64,000 nt of DNA, taken from positions 132-64,131 of the forward strand of contig NZ_LUAW01000018.1 of the NCBI RefSeq assembly GCF_001605895.1, written 5' to 3'. The notes under the pieces are model-generated. The model was not told the DNA's origin and searched no databases. It saw only the letters and a program-made list of their open reading frames with translations. The stretch is from Acinetobacter pragensis. Lineage in GTDB: Bacteria > Pseudomonadota > Gammaproteobacteria > Pseudomonadales > Moraxellaceae. Within the stretch, counting starts at the first letter, position 1. The number at the start of each line of letters is the position of its first letter. Shown here one piece after another: positions 47,812 through 57,158 of this stretch. A program made the position numbers and the translations under genes.

Positions 47812-49694
47812 CCAATTTCATAAATTTTCTGTTTCAGATTGCGCATTTCTGCAAGGCTTGAAAATTTCTTGGATTTGATTTTTTGCTGCAGGCATTCGTA
47901 CTGCAGTTTGGTTGAAAAATCAGCGGCTAATTTGTCGGCCTGTTCAGGCGATGAGGTGTAGTCGCTGATATTGGCGTTTTCTAAAATATTGTGCAATTCA
48001 TGATGATAGGCTGAACATGCGCCTAAAGCATAGTAGCGGGACAGCTCAGGATCATCCGGCAGATCATCAAAAATAATATTGAAAATATTTAAAATGTTGA
48101 ACAGCAGCAGATCAGGCGAGATTAAGGCGCGCAATGGTTCAAAGTGAATATACAGATAGGGGTGATTGATCAGAATGGCAATCACATATTCTTCGGCATC
48201 AATTTTGGTGCTGAAGCTCAGTGAAGCGTCATTATTCACTTGCGGCTGCCATTTGCGGCTAAAACCGAGTTTTTCGCGGAAGTACTGCTGCAGCAGATAA
48301 CGGTAGGAACCGCCTTTCGGCAGCAGCTCTGTCAGCTGTTTCAGTTCGCCCATCACCTGACTTTTGCCTTCCGGAGAGGCGACATCAAAGTTTTGGGTCA
48401 AATGCGCAAAGACAAATTCGGACAACAGTGGAGCTGTGTCTAAAAGCCGTCTAAAATTTTCAATGCCTTCGCGGCGGATCAATGAGTCTGGATCATGCTC
48501 ATTGGGCAAGACAAAGAATTTCAATTCACGGCCGTCATTCAGCAGCGGCAGCGCAATCTCAAGTGTTCTGCGGGCAGCTTTCTGGCCCGCAGCATCACCG
48601 TCAAAAGCAATCGTAATGCGGCTATTCTGCTTAAATAGAATATTCAGATGTTCAGTGTTGCTGGCCGTGCCTAAAGTCGCGACAGCGCCGGCAATGCCAT
48701 ACTGCTGCAGGGCGATGACATCCATGTAGCCTTCGACCATCAGCCAGTCTTGCGCTTTTTGCTTGCGGCCTTCATACAAGCCATACAGCAGCTGGTTTTT
48801 GTGAAAGACTTCAGAATCGGGGGAGTTGATATACTTGGGCTTGATCTCGTCATTCAGCGCACGGCCGCCGAAGCCGACTACACGGCCTTTGGCATCGCGG
48901 ATTGGGAAAATCACCCGATCACGCAGCAGGTCAAAGTCACGCCCGCTGTCACTGGTGCGGATCAGGCCCAGCACTTTTAAGCCTTCAATATCTTGCGGAA
49001 ACGCTTTTTCTAAATGCTGCCAGTCTTCTGGCGCATAACCTAGGCGCCAATAGGCAATGGTTTCTGCCGATAAACCGCGCTGTTTGAAATACTGCTGCGC
49101 GGTTTGGCTGTTGGGAAGCTGGCTTTCGTAAAATTGCACGATATTTTCCAGCAAGTCATACAGGTTGCCGTCCGGCTGCGTTTGTTCAAATGCTGGCGTT
49201 TGATCAAACGCAGCAAAAGGATCATTGCCATAAAAAGCATCATCCTGAGGCTGAAACTCGGCAAATGGATCATGTTCAAATGCCGGCGCCTGTTCATTTG
49301 ACGCAGTTTTCTTTTCAGCGGCGGCGGGCTGGACAGCCGGTGCGGGCGCTTTGGGCTTAGGGGCTTCGCGTTTATATTTTAATTTATTGGAATCAAAATT
49401 ATCTTTGGGCAGTTCAATGCCTGTTTGGCTGGACAGGTCTTTCATCACTTCGATGAAATTCCGGCTGCCGATATCCATTAAAAAACGGATGGCATTGCCA
49501 TTGGCCTGACAGCCAAAACAGTGAAAATACTGCTTGTCGCGGTAAACGTGAAATGAAGGAGATTTTTCCTGATGAAAAGGACAACAGCCTGAGTAGGTAC
49601 GCCCAGTTTTTTTTAATTTCACAAATTGGCCAATCACATCGATAATATCGGTGCGGTCCAGAATCTGATCAATGGTATGCTGAGGAATAGCCAT
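47778..49694 (-). CDS. dnaG: DNA primase
   Basis: 638 aa. The N-terminal zinc domain has the CHC2 ligands Cys38, His41, Cys59 and Cys62 (CCPFHQEKSPSF ... FHCFGC). A linker (about residues 109-176) is rich in Ala, Pro and Phe and carries DPFAEF/DPFAAF copies. The polymerase core follows with LGYAPEDWQHLEKAF, RDRVIFPIRDAKGRVVGFGGR, YLNSPDS-like NSPDSEVFHKNQLLYGLYEG, the TOPRIM part WLMVEGYMDVIALQQYG and TIAFDGDAAGQKAA. The C-terminal helicase-binding domain is about 500-638. It makes primers at the fork and is about 57 aa longer than E. coli DnaG owing mostly to the linker. Confidence 0.96.
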   Translation of the reverse strand: MAIPQHTIDQILDRTDIIDVIGQFVKLKKTGRTYSGCCPFHQEKSPSFHVYRDKQYFHCFGCQANGNAIRFLMDIGSRNFIEVMKDLSSQTGIELPKDNFDSNKLKYKREAPKPKAPAPAVQPAAAEKKTASNEQAPAFEHDPFAEFQPQDDAFYGNDPFAAFDQTPAFEQTQPDGNLYDLLENIVQFYESQLPNSQTAQQYFKQRGLSAETIAYWRLGYAPEDWQHLEKAFPQDIEGLKVLGLIRTSDSGRDFDLLRDRVIFPIRDAKGRVVGFGGRALNDEIKPKYINSPDSEVFHKNQLLYGLYEGRKQKAQDWLMVEGYMDVIALQQYGIAGAVATLGTASNTEHLNILFKQNSRITIAFDGDAAGQKAARRTLEIALPLLNDGRELKFFVLPNEHDPDSLIRREGIENFRRLLDTAPLLSEFVFAHLTQNFDVASPEGKSQVMGELKQLTELLPKGGSYRYLLQQYFREKLGFSRKWQPQVNNDASLSFSTKIDAEEYVIAILINHPYLYIHFEPLRALISPDLLLFNILNIFNIIFDDLPDDPELSRYYALGACSAYHHELHNILENANISDYTSSPEQADKLAADFSTKLQYECLQQKIKSKKFSSLAEMRNLKQKIYEIGKKRSLTLLDE

Positions 49695-49877
49695 GCTGTT
49701 ATATCAATATGTCTTTAAAGTCATTGGAAAATTACAGCAGCTGAATAAACTGCGGCGATTATGCTTAAGTGAATGCCGCTTAAGCAAACTGAACCAGCTG
49801 GCATGTGCGCCAATGAATCATTTGTATCCTTTTTGATCACTCAGTTCAAGCACTGAAACGCCGAGCTTAGAATGATA

Positions 49878-49906
49878 AAAGGGCAAGTATGATAACTTGC
49901 CCTTTG
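49878..49906 (-). terminator. Terminator after bamD
   Basis: On the minus strand AAAGGGCAAGT and an inverted CTTGCCCTTTT arm with a 6 to 7-base loop, 26 bases past the bamD stop. Confidence 0.78.
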
Positions 49907-49931
49907 CGAAAAATCATCCTAAAAGCAGGAT

Positions 49932-50954
49932 TTATTCGGCTGGCTGCGCTGCATCTGAGGCTTCTGCTTCTGCAGGCGGCTGAATTTCAGCAGCTTCGGC
50001 TTTCGGACGGTCCAGCAATCCAAAAGATAAGCGGTTGGTTAAGCTGCGCTTTTCTTCTGTTTCAGTATTTTTAACTTCATCCTGCTCAGAGTGGGTCTGA
50101 GCTTCTTTGCCGAATACACCTAATGTTGCACGGTTCCAGAAGCTGCCTTCACTGCGGGCCGCACGCATATTTACCGTACCGTCAGATTTAACCAATTCTG
50201 GATAGTTCATTTTCAGCACTTGGATGTATTGCTGAGACGCTGCTTTGTCGCCTAATTTGTCATAGCCGTAAGCCACGGTTGCCAAAGCTTCCGGTATTTG
50301 AGGCGTTTGCGGATAATGTTCAATTACCCACAGTGAGCGTTCAATGGCAGCCAAATACGCTTTACGCTTAATGTTGAAGCGGGCTGCGTTCATTTCGCTT
50401 TCAGCCAGTTCCTGACCAATGAACTTCATGCGCTGTGCAGCATCTACTGCATAGGTGCTGGAAGGATAGCGGCGGATAAAGTCAACAAAGTTTTGATAGG
50501 CGACTTTCAAATAGCTGACATCACGGTGCGACTGCTTTAAAGACGTATAGCGCAGCAGGCCGTCATAGTTTTGTTCCATATTGGAAACGCCGCGGACATA
50601 GTAGGCATAATCTACATTCGGATGCTGCGGATTCAGGCGGATAAAGCGTTCGGCCAGTGTGATTGCGCCTTCATAATCTTTTTGCTGGAATTTAACGTAA
50701 AGAAGCTCCAGCTGCGCCTGAGTGGCATAGCTGCCGGTCGGGTAGTAAGTTTCCAGCGCTTCCAAGTGTTTAGCCGCATCTGTATATTGATGGCGATCAA
50801 GCGCTTTTTTTGCTTTTTCTATATAAACTTGTTCGCTGGATTGCGGACCAGTATCGACCACATCTTTTTTGGGATTGCTGCTGCAGCCCGCCATTGCTGT
50901 TGCAATGCCAAGGGTTAGAGCAAGCATTGTCATTTTATAATGTGGTAGCGACAT
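49932..50954 (-). CDS. bamD: Outer-membrane assembly lipoprotein BamD
   Basis: 340 aa. The lipobox AMAGC is near residue 23, so it is an outer-membrane lipoprotein facing the periplasm. Five TPR-like repeats (about 40-245), with GSYATQAQLELLYVKFQQKDYEGAI and YAYYVRGVSNMEQNYDGLLR, match BamD, an essential BAM-complex subunit that recognises beta-signals in porins. A C-terminal tail of about 90 residues goes beyond the E. coli length of about 245 and ends in an Ala/Glu/Pro-rich stretch. Divergent from rluD, as in many gamma-proteobacteria. Confidence 0.94.
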   Translation of the reverse strand: MSLPHYKMTMLALTLGIATAMAGCSSNPKKDVVDTGPQSSEQVYIEKAKKALDRHQYTDAAKHLEALETYYPTGSYATQAQLELLYVKFQQKDYEGAITLAERFIRLNPQHPNVDYAYYVRGVSNMEQNYDGLLRYTSLKQSHRDVSYLKVAYQNFVDFIRRYPSSTYAVDAAQRMKFIGQELAESEMNAARFNIKRKAYLAAIERSLWVIEHYPQTPQIPEALATVAYGYDKLGDKAASQQYIQVLKMNYPELVKSDGTVNMRAARSEGSFWNRATLGVFGKEAQTHSEQDEVKNTETEEKRSLTNRLSFGLLDRPKAEAAEIQPPAEAEASDAAQPAE

Positions 50955-51025
50955 AAAAATTCCTCTGTTAATACTGGCAATGAGCTACAATTGCACTATT
51001 AAACCACTTTTGCCTGAATGATCAA

Positions 51026-52078
51026 ATGACTCAAGCACAATCTTCTAATTCCAATATCCCTGAAACTGACTTCAATTTGCTTGAAGATTCTGAGGATGCA
51101 GATAACCATACTTCAGACTCAACTGCAACACGTTTATCGTTGCAATTTCAATTGGATGACAGCTTTTTTGGACAGCGTATAGATCAGGTCGCAGCTATTG
51201 TCTGGCCTGATTTTTCCCGTGAAAAACTGAAACAATGGATGAAAGAAGGCCATTTGTTAGTGAATGGTAACAGCGTCAAACCGAAGTATAAATCTGAGGG
51301 TGATGAACTGCTTACGCTGGAAGTTGAACTCGAAGCGCAAACTAAAAGCATGCCCGAAGATATTCCTTTAGACATTGTGTATGAAGATGATGACATTATT
51401 GTCATTAATAAAGCCGTCGGTATGGTTGTACATCCTGGAGCAGGAAATTCGTCTGGAACTTTGGTGAACGCGCTGCTGCACCATTATCCTAAATCGGTGG
51501 AGCTGACCCGTGCGGGCTTAGTGCACCGTATTGATAAAGACACATCCGGTTTATTGGTTGTTGCTAAAAATCTGGAAGCGCAGTTCTCGCTGAGCAAGCA
51601 GCTGGCCAAGAAATCGGTTTACCGAATTTATGATTTAGTGGCGTATGGCGCCATTATTGCCGGCGGCACCATTGATGAGCCGATTAAGCGCCATCCTGTG
51701 GAACGCGTTAAAATGGCGATTTTGCCGGGCGGGAAAGATGCAGTCACACATTATAATGTGAAAGAGCGTTTCCAGCATTTCACCCGCATTCAAGCGCGTT
51801 TGGAAACCGGGCGCACGCATCAGATCCGTGTGCACTTCAGCTATATTGGGCACGGCTTAATCGGTGACCCTGTATACATGAACCGTGTGCGGGTGCCAGC
51901 CGGCGCATCAGAACTTTTGGCAGATACGCTGCGCGGCTTTAAGCGTCAGGCGCTGCATGCAGCTAAATTAGGTTTGGTGCATCCGCGGACAGGTGAAGAA
52001 ATGATGTTTGAAGCGCCTTGGCCTGAAGATTTCACCCATTTGGTTGAGGTTTTACGCAGCGAAAACAAGGCGTATTGA
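51026..52078 (+). CDS. rluD: 23S rRNA pseudouridine synthase RluD
   Basis: 350 aa. An acidic N-terminal extension (about 40 residues) precedes an S4 domain (about 45-100, GQRIDQVAAIVWPDFSREKLKQWMKEGHLLVNG) and the RluA-type catalytic domain with the motif HRIDKDTSGLLVVAK; the catalytic Asp is residue 172. RluD modifies helix 69 of 23S rRNA at three uridines and supports ribosome assembly. The bamD|rluD-pgeF arrangement matches the conserved one, which favours RluD over RluC. Confidence 0.94.
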   Translation: MTQAQSSNSNIPETDFNLLEDSEDADNHTSDSTATRLSLQFQLDDSFFGQRIDQVAAIVWPDFSREKLKQWMKEGHLLVNGNSVKPKYKSEGDELLTLEVELEAQTKSMPEDIPLDIVYEDDDIIVINKAVGMVVHPGAGNSSGTLVNALLHHYPKSVELTRAGLVHRIDKDTSGLLVVAKNLEAQFSLSKQLAKKSVYRIYDLVAYGAIIAGGTIDEPIKRHPVERVKMAILPGGKDAVTHYNVKERFQHFTRIQARLETGRTHQIRVHFSYIGHGLIGDPVYMNRVRVPAGASELLADTLRGFKRQALHAAKLGLVHPRTGEEMMFEAPWPEDFTHLVEVLRSENKAY

Positions 52079-52148
52079 TCGGAGTTGGATGCTGGCTGAG
52101 GTCAGCATTCAGCCGGCCGCTATAGATTACCGACAAAAGGAATGGGAC

Positions 52149-52889
52149 ATGCAATTTGTTCAAGGTTTGCCTAAAGGCGTATTTGCTGGCCAGACCCGAG
52201 TGCATCATGAAAAGGCGCTGCCGGCATCAACACCCGAATTGGCAGGCTTTAATCTGGCCTTGCATGTTCAGGACGATCCTCAGCGGGTTCAGCAGCACCG
52301 TATGGCGTTGCTGGACGAGTTTTCTGTTCATGCTGTGAAAAAGATTACGTGGATGACTCAAACGCACAGCACCATCTGCCGTACGGTCAATGCTGAAATG
52401 CCTTTTGATGCGCCAGAAGGAGACGGTTTGGTGACTCAAACTGCTGGCCATGCCTTGATGATGATGACGGCAGATTGCTTGCCTGTGGTCTTAGGCAATG
52501 CTGACGGTACAGAAGTCGCCAATTTGCATGCAGGCTGGCGCGGCTTGGCTGGCGGCATTATTGAAAACACCATTGAAACAATGCAAAGCCAGCCTTCATG
52601 GGCGTGGCTGGGCGCTGCGATTTGTCAGGACAATTTCGAGATTGGCGAAGAAGTGAAATTAGCGTTTTGCGCTAAATATCCTGAATTGGACTGCGCTTTT
52701 AAAGCTGGCATGCAAGACGGAAAATTTTATGCTGACTTGTATGCCATAGCCCGCTATATTTTGGCGCTGCACGGTGTTCAAACCGTTTTAGGCGGCGATC
52801 AGTGTTCGTTTGAACAGCCAGATGATTATTTTTCTTACCGCAGAAAATCCAACACAGGCCGTATGGCGACATTCGTGTTCATGGCATGA
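52149..52889 (+). CDS. pgeF: Laccase-domain purine nucleosidase/YfiH-type protein
   Basis: 246 aa, PgeF/YfiH family. The Zn/Cu ligand motif TADCLPVVL and HAGWRGLAGGI are present, as are the His in MTQTHS near the N-terminus and CSFEQPDDYFSYRRKSNTGRMATFVFM at the end. Family members are associated with polyphenol oxidation, adenosine phosphorolysis and correction of peptidoglycan-precursor errors. The ATG at 52149 is preferred over in-frame starts upstream that overlap rluD. It follows rluD in the conserved order. Confidence 0.92.
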   Translation: MQFVQGLPKGVFAGQTRVHHEKALPASTPELAGFNLALHVQDDPQRVQQHRMALLDEFSVHAVKKITWMTQTHSTICRTVNAEMPFDAPEGDGLVTQTAGHALMMMTADCLPVVLGNADGTEVANLHAGWRGLAGGIIENTIETMQSQPSWAWLGAAICQDNFEIGEEVKLAFCAKYPELDCAFKAGMQDGKFYADLYAIARYILALHGVQTVLGGDQCSFEQPDDYFSYRRKSNTGRMATFVFMA

Positions 52890-52929
52890 AACTGTTAAAC
52901 TTGATTGAATCTGTAGACTTTTAATTATT

Positions 52930-53493
52930 ATGTCTTTACCCGCGCCTTTATCCATGAAATCTATTGCTATTGTTTATCATAGCCCTTATGGGCATACCGC
53001 CAAAGTTGCTTCATTTATTGCGAACGGCGCCGAAAAAACGGGCGCTGCTGTGCATGTCATGAATGTTGAACAGATAGACTGGGACATTTTAGACCAAGCC
53101 GATGCCCTTGTATTTGGCTGTCCAACTTATATGGGCAGTATTACTTCGGCTTTAAAGCTGTTTATGGAGCAGTCTTCCAAGCGTTGGCTGGCGCGGGCTT
53201 GGCAAGGCAAGCTGGCCGCGGGTTTTACCAATGGCGGCGGCTTAAGCGGCGATAAATTGGCAGTGTTGCAGCAAATTAATTTGTTTGCCATGCAGCATGG
53301 CATGCTGTGGTCTGGCTTGCCGATGATGCCATCCGGACGCGGCAGTGATGATTTAAACCGGATGTCCAGTTTTTTGGGTTTAATGACGCAATCGGACAAT
53401 GCGCCGGCAGAAGTGACACCGCCAAAAGGCGATTTGGATACAGCCATCTGGTTTGGTGAATATTTAGGATTTCTCTTGAATAAGTTTAAATAA
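52930..53493 (+). CDS. Flavodoxin/NAD(P)H reductase-fold protein (WrbA-like)
   Basis: 187 aa. An FMN-binding phosphate loop (YHSPYGHTAKVA) is near residue 18 and the isoalloxazine contact region GCPTYMGSITSALKLFMEQS is near residue 60. GFTNGGGLSGDKLAVLQQIN and GLPMMPSG follow in the positions of NAD(P)H:quinone reductase family members. It is shorter than WrbA (about 198) and lacks clear WrbA tetramer motifs, so the narrower name is withheld. It is 40 bases after pgeF on the same strand and ended by a terminator. Confidence 0.9.
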   Translation: MSLPAPLSMKSIAIVYHSPYGHTAKVASFIANGAEKTGAAVHVMNVEQIDWDILDQADALVFGCPTYMGSITSALKLFMEQSSKRWLARAWQGKLAAGFTNGGGLSGDKLAVLQQINLFAMQHGMLWSGLPMMPSGRGSDDLNRMSSFLGLMTQSDNAPAEVTPPKGDLDTAIWFGEYLGFLLNKFK

Positions 53494-53536
53494 TTCATTT
53501 TTAGAATCATGTAAATATTCGTTTATAACATGATGA

Positions 53537-53573
53537 AAAGCCAAAAGAACTTAACCGGTCTTTTGGCTTTTTC
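53537..53573 (+). terminator. Terminator after the flavodoxin-like gene
   Basis: AAAGCCAAAAG and CTTTTGGCTTT arms with a 12-base loop, followed by a T-rich run. Confidence 0.78.
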
Positions 53574-53713
53574 TTTTCCGTGATTGGCATTTTTCATCAG
53601 TATTCTGGCAACTCTGTCACAAAAAGATATTTTAGTTGGGGTCATAAGTTGATTTAATCTTGTTATAAAAAAATGCCATGAACGGCACAAAAAATGAAAA
53701 GGAATAAATCAGA

Positions 53714-55063
53714 ATGAGAAGTGCCATTGCAGTATTTGGAATATCAATCATTTATTCTTCAGGGTGTTTGGCTTCGGACGGCTTAACACAAATGGATGAT
53801 AGTGAGCTGTCTAGCATTAATGGACAGGCATTGATGAATCTAAGCTATACAGACCCATCTCAAAGCAATGCGCAAATGAAAACGCAGAATATCGGCTTCT
53901 ATAAACTGGGTTTAGATGCAATTATGGAGCTGAATGCAAATGTGAAAAACTTGCAGTTGGGTTGCGGCGGTGACAATGGGGCAGGCGCATGTGATATTGA
54001 TATTTCAAATTTAGCGCTGAGCGGAAAAGCCAATGGCGTGGATGCGCAAGGCAATCCGACCTTTAATGGTGAACGGGCATCGACCAGTGCTGAATTTAAA
54101 AATCCATTTATTGAATTTGCAGTTAAAAATCCAAATCAGGCCTCCACTCGTGAAGTTAAGGGATTTCGGCTCAGTGCAGAATCCATTACCGGATTGCTTA
54201 CGGCGGGGACAGCGAATGCCAAGTCACCCATAGATGGCATTAAATCACTCAGCGGTTATATGAAAATTGCACAAACAACGGGAATGGCAAAAACTCAAGC
54301 GGCTATATTCGGCAATGATGCCAATGAAACTTTAACGGGCAAGCTGACCATCAATACGATATGGAATAATGACCGGACCTTTGTCAGCCAGCCGGGCAGC
54401 AGCGCAGGTTTAACTATTCCGGCAATGAATGTGCCGTTTAATGTGCCTGAAATTACGGTGAATGGAAAACGCCAAACTCAGGCAGTGGCAAAAAATATTT
54501 CAGCTTCTGTGCCCAGTATTCAGCTGGATCGGGAGAGCGGCAGCCTGCAGGTTAAGCTCAATCAAAATGTATTATGGGTGCAAGGCGCGCAATTCTTTAT
54601 GGACAGCGGTTCATCCATTGATGGCTTGAAAATGGATATTACCTTTGAACAGGCGCTGAACATGATTCATAACATCCCGTTAAACGGCACAGCAGGCTAT
54701 CTGTCGCTGCAGTCGCAGGATATCAGCTGGCCCGGTGCAAATGCGGATGATGTGGCGCAGAAGGGCTGGTGGATGTCGTTTAAAGATCCGATTGATATTG
54801 GGAAATTGAACCCGACAGAGACGGTTGATATTTCAGGGGTGCTGCCGCAGGTGGCGCAAAAAGTCTCTGAAATTTTAAACCGTGATCCGATTTATATTCC
54901 TTTAGGATCCTCAATTGGCGCAGCTTTTGGCTTGCCTATCTATAAAAATGTCGGCTCTTTAGATTTGTCCAATTCAGGCGCGGCGGCTTTAACATTGCGC
55001 AATCAAATATTGGGCAATCAAGAAGTGAAGTCAAACTGCTTTGGCGGTTTAAAGTTTTGCTGA
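53714..55063 (+). CDS. Secreted protein with N-terminal 'ING-QA' motif, FilA/DUF6160-like
   Basis: 449 aa. A signal peptide (IAVFGISIIYSSGCLA) is followed by DGLTQMDDSELSSINGQAL, a short motif that opens several Acinetobacter secreted proteins of the FilA/DUF6160 kind. The mature region is rich in Gly, Asn, Ser and beta-strand patterns (GCGGDNGAGACDIDISNLALSGKANG), looks extracellular, and has Cys near positions 84, 92 and at the end (SNCFGGLKFC). FilA-type proteins are linked to a putative pilus; no pilus gene is adjacent. The gene is single, with a weak AAGGA upstream, and ends in a shared terminator. The family call is by motif alone. Confidence 0.7.
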   Translation: MRSAIAVFGISIIYSSGCLASDGLTQMDDSELSSINGQALMNLSYTDPSQSNAQMKTQNIGFYKLGLDAIMELNANVKNLQLGCGGDNGAGACDIDISNLALSGKANGVDAQGNPTFNGERASTSAEFKNPFIEFAVKNPNQASTREVKGFRLSAESITGLLTAGTANAKSPIDGIKSLSGYMKIAQTTGMAKTQAAIFGNDANETLTGKLTINTIWNNDRTFVSQPGSSAGLTIPAMNVPFNVPEITVNGKRQTQAVAKNISASVPSIQLDRESGSLQVKLNQNVLWVQGAQFFMDSGSSIDGLKMDITFEQALNMIHNIPLNGTAGYLSLQSQDISWPGANADDVAQKGWWMSFKDPIDIGKLNPTETVDISGVLPQVAQKVSEILNRDPIYIPLGSSIGAAFGLPIYKNVGSLDLSNSGAAALTLRNQILGNQEVKSNCFGGLKFC

Positions 55064-55072
55064 CCGCCAATT

Positions 55073-55101
55073 AAAAAAACCTCCAAACAGGAGGTTTTTT
55101 T
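55073..55101. terminator. Bidirectional terminator between the 53714 gene and smpB
   Basis: AAAAAACCTCC-AAACA-GGAGGTTTTTTT with A and T runs on both sides. Confidence 0.88.
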
Positions 55102-55113
55102 AATTGAAGCCAA

Positions 55114-55590
55114 TCATTTATGAAAAATTCGAGCTTTATCGCGCTGCCAGTCACGGTCTTTTTCAGTGGCGCGCTTGTCATGCAATTGCTTGCCTTTAAC
55201 CAATGCAATTTCCAGCTTGGCTAAACGGCCTTTCCAGTAGCACGCCAGAGGAACGCACGAATAGCCTTTTTGGTCTACCGAACCCATTAATTTTTCAAGT
55301 TCACGCTTGCTGAGCAGCAATTTACGGGTACGGCGCGCTTCGGGCACAATATGGGTAGATGCACTCAGCAAGGGCTGAATTTGGGCGCCAAATAAATAAG
55401 CTTCGCCATTCTTAAAGGTGATATAGCTTTCACTGAGAGTCATGCGGCCAGCGCGAAGCGACTTAACTTCCCAGCCTTGCAAAGAAAGTCCGGCTTCAAA
55501 TTTCTCTTCAATAAAATAATCATGGCGGGCGCGTTTGTTTTGCGCGATGGTACCGCCGTTATTTTTTTTAACTACAGTTACTTTCGACAT
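55114..55590 (-). CDS. smpB: SsrA-binding protein SmpB
   Basis: 158 aa. Partner of tmRNA in rescue of stalled ribosomes. Family motifs: [45 protein letters not shown], and the basic C-terminal tail with [20 protein letters not shown], which enters the mRNA channel. No tmRNA gene lies next to it in this window. Divergent from coaD across 137 bases. Confidence 0.96.
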   Translation of the reverse strand: MSKVTVVKKNNGGTIAQNKRARHDYFIEEKFEAGLSLQGWEVKSLRAGRMTLSESYITFKNGEAYLFGAQIQPLLSASTHIVPEARRTRKLLLSKRELEKLMGSVDQKGYSCVPLACYWKGRLAKLEIALVKGKQLHDKRATEKDRDWQRDKARIFHK

Positions 55591-55666
55591 AATCTAAAAA
55601 TTCCAAAGTTAGGACTATTGTACCCGAACTTGCAAATATATGAACTTTTTAAATTGATGGAGTTTC

Positions 55667-55695
55667 TTCACCCAAAAACAAGATTTTGCTAAAAT
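55667..55695 (+). promoter_or_regulatory. Predicted extended -10 promoter for coaD
   Basis: TTCACC (55667-55672), 17 bases, TAAAAT (55690-55695) with TGC directly ahead of it (extended -10). Start of transcription expected near 55702, 26 bases before coaD. Confidence 0.48.
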
Positions 55696-55697
55696 AA

Positions 55698-56484
<787 letters not shown>

Positions 56485-56510
56485 TTTGTTTCTTTGATAT
56501 TATCCCGCTC

Positions 56511-56883
<373 letters not shown>

Positions 56884-56960
56884 ACCAAATTTTGATCAAT
56901 TAAGCGCATTAAGTACTTGACGTACTTTGGATAAAACCACATAATGCGCGCACAGTTTAA

Positions 56961-57037
56961 GGCTATGTAGCTCAGTTGGTTAGAGCACCGCACTCATAAT
57001 GCGGGGGTCACAGGTTCAAGTCCCGTCATAGCCACCA
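56961..57037 (+). tRNA. tRNA-Met (CAT), elongator type
   Basis: 77 bases including CCA. Acceptor GGCTATG/CATAGCC, anticodon loop CTCATAA with CAT, T-arm CAGGTTCAAGTCCCG. The sequence resembles elongator tRNA-Met rather than initiator (no C-A mismatch at the acceptor end) and rather than the lysidine Ile type. 77 bases downstream of rnpB; a terminator follows at once. Confidence 0.95.
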
Positions 57038-57044
57038 TTTTTAT

Positions 57045-57074
57045 AGACCACGTTCCAAAACGTGGTCTTTTTTT
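57045..57074 (+). terminator. Terminator after tRNA-Met
   Basis: AGACCACGTT-CCAA-AACGTGGTCT followed by TTTTTT. It separates the RNA genes from the AT-rich NTPase gene. Confidence 0.9.
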
Positions 57075-57158
57075 GTCTGCAGTTTTTGCAGTGTCATAAG
57101 TTGATTAAAATTTTCTGTTCAGATAGTTTATATTTTACTTCTTAATAATGAATTAAAA

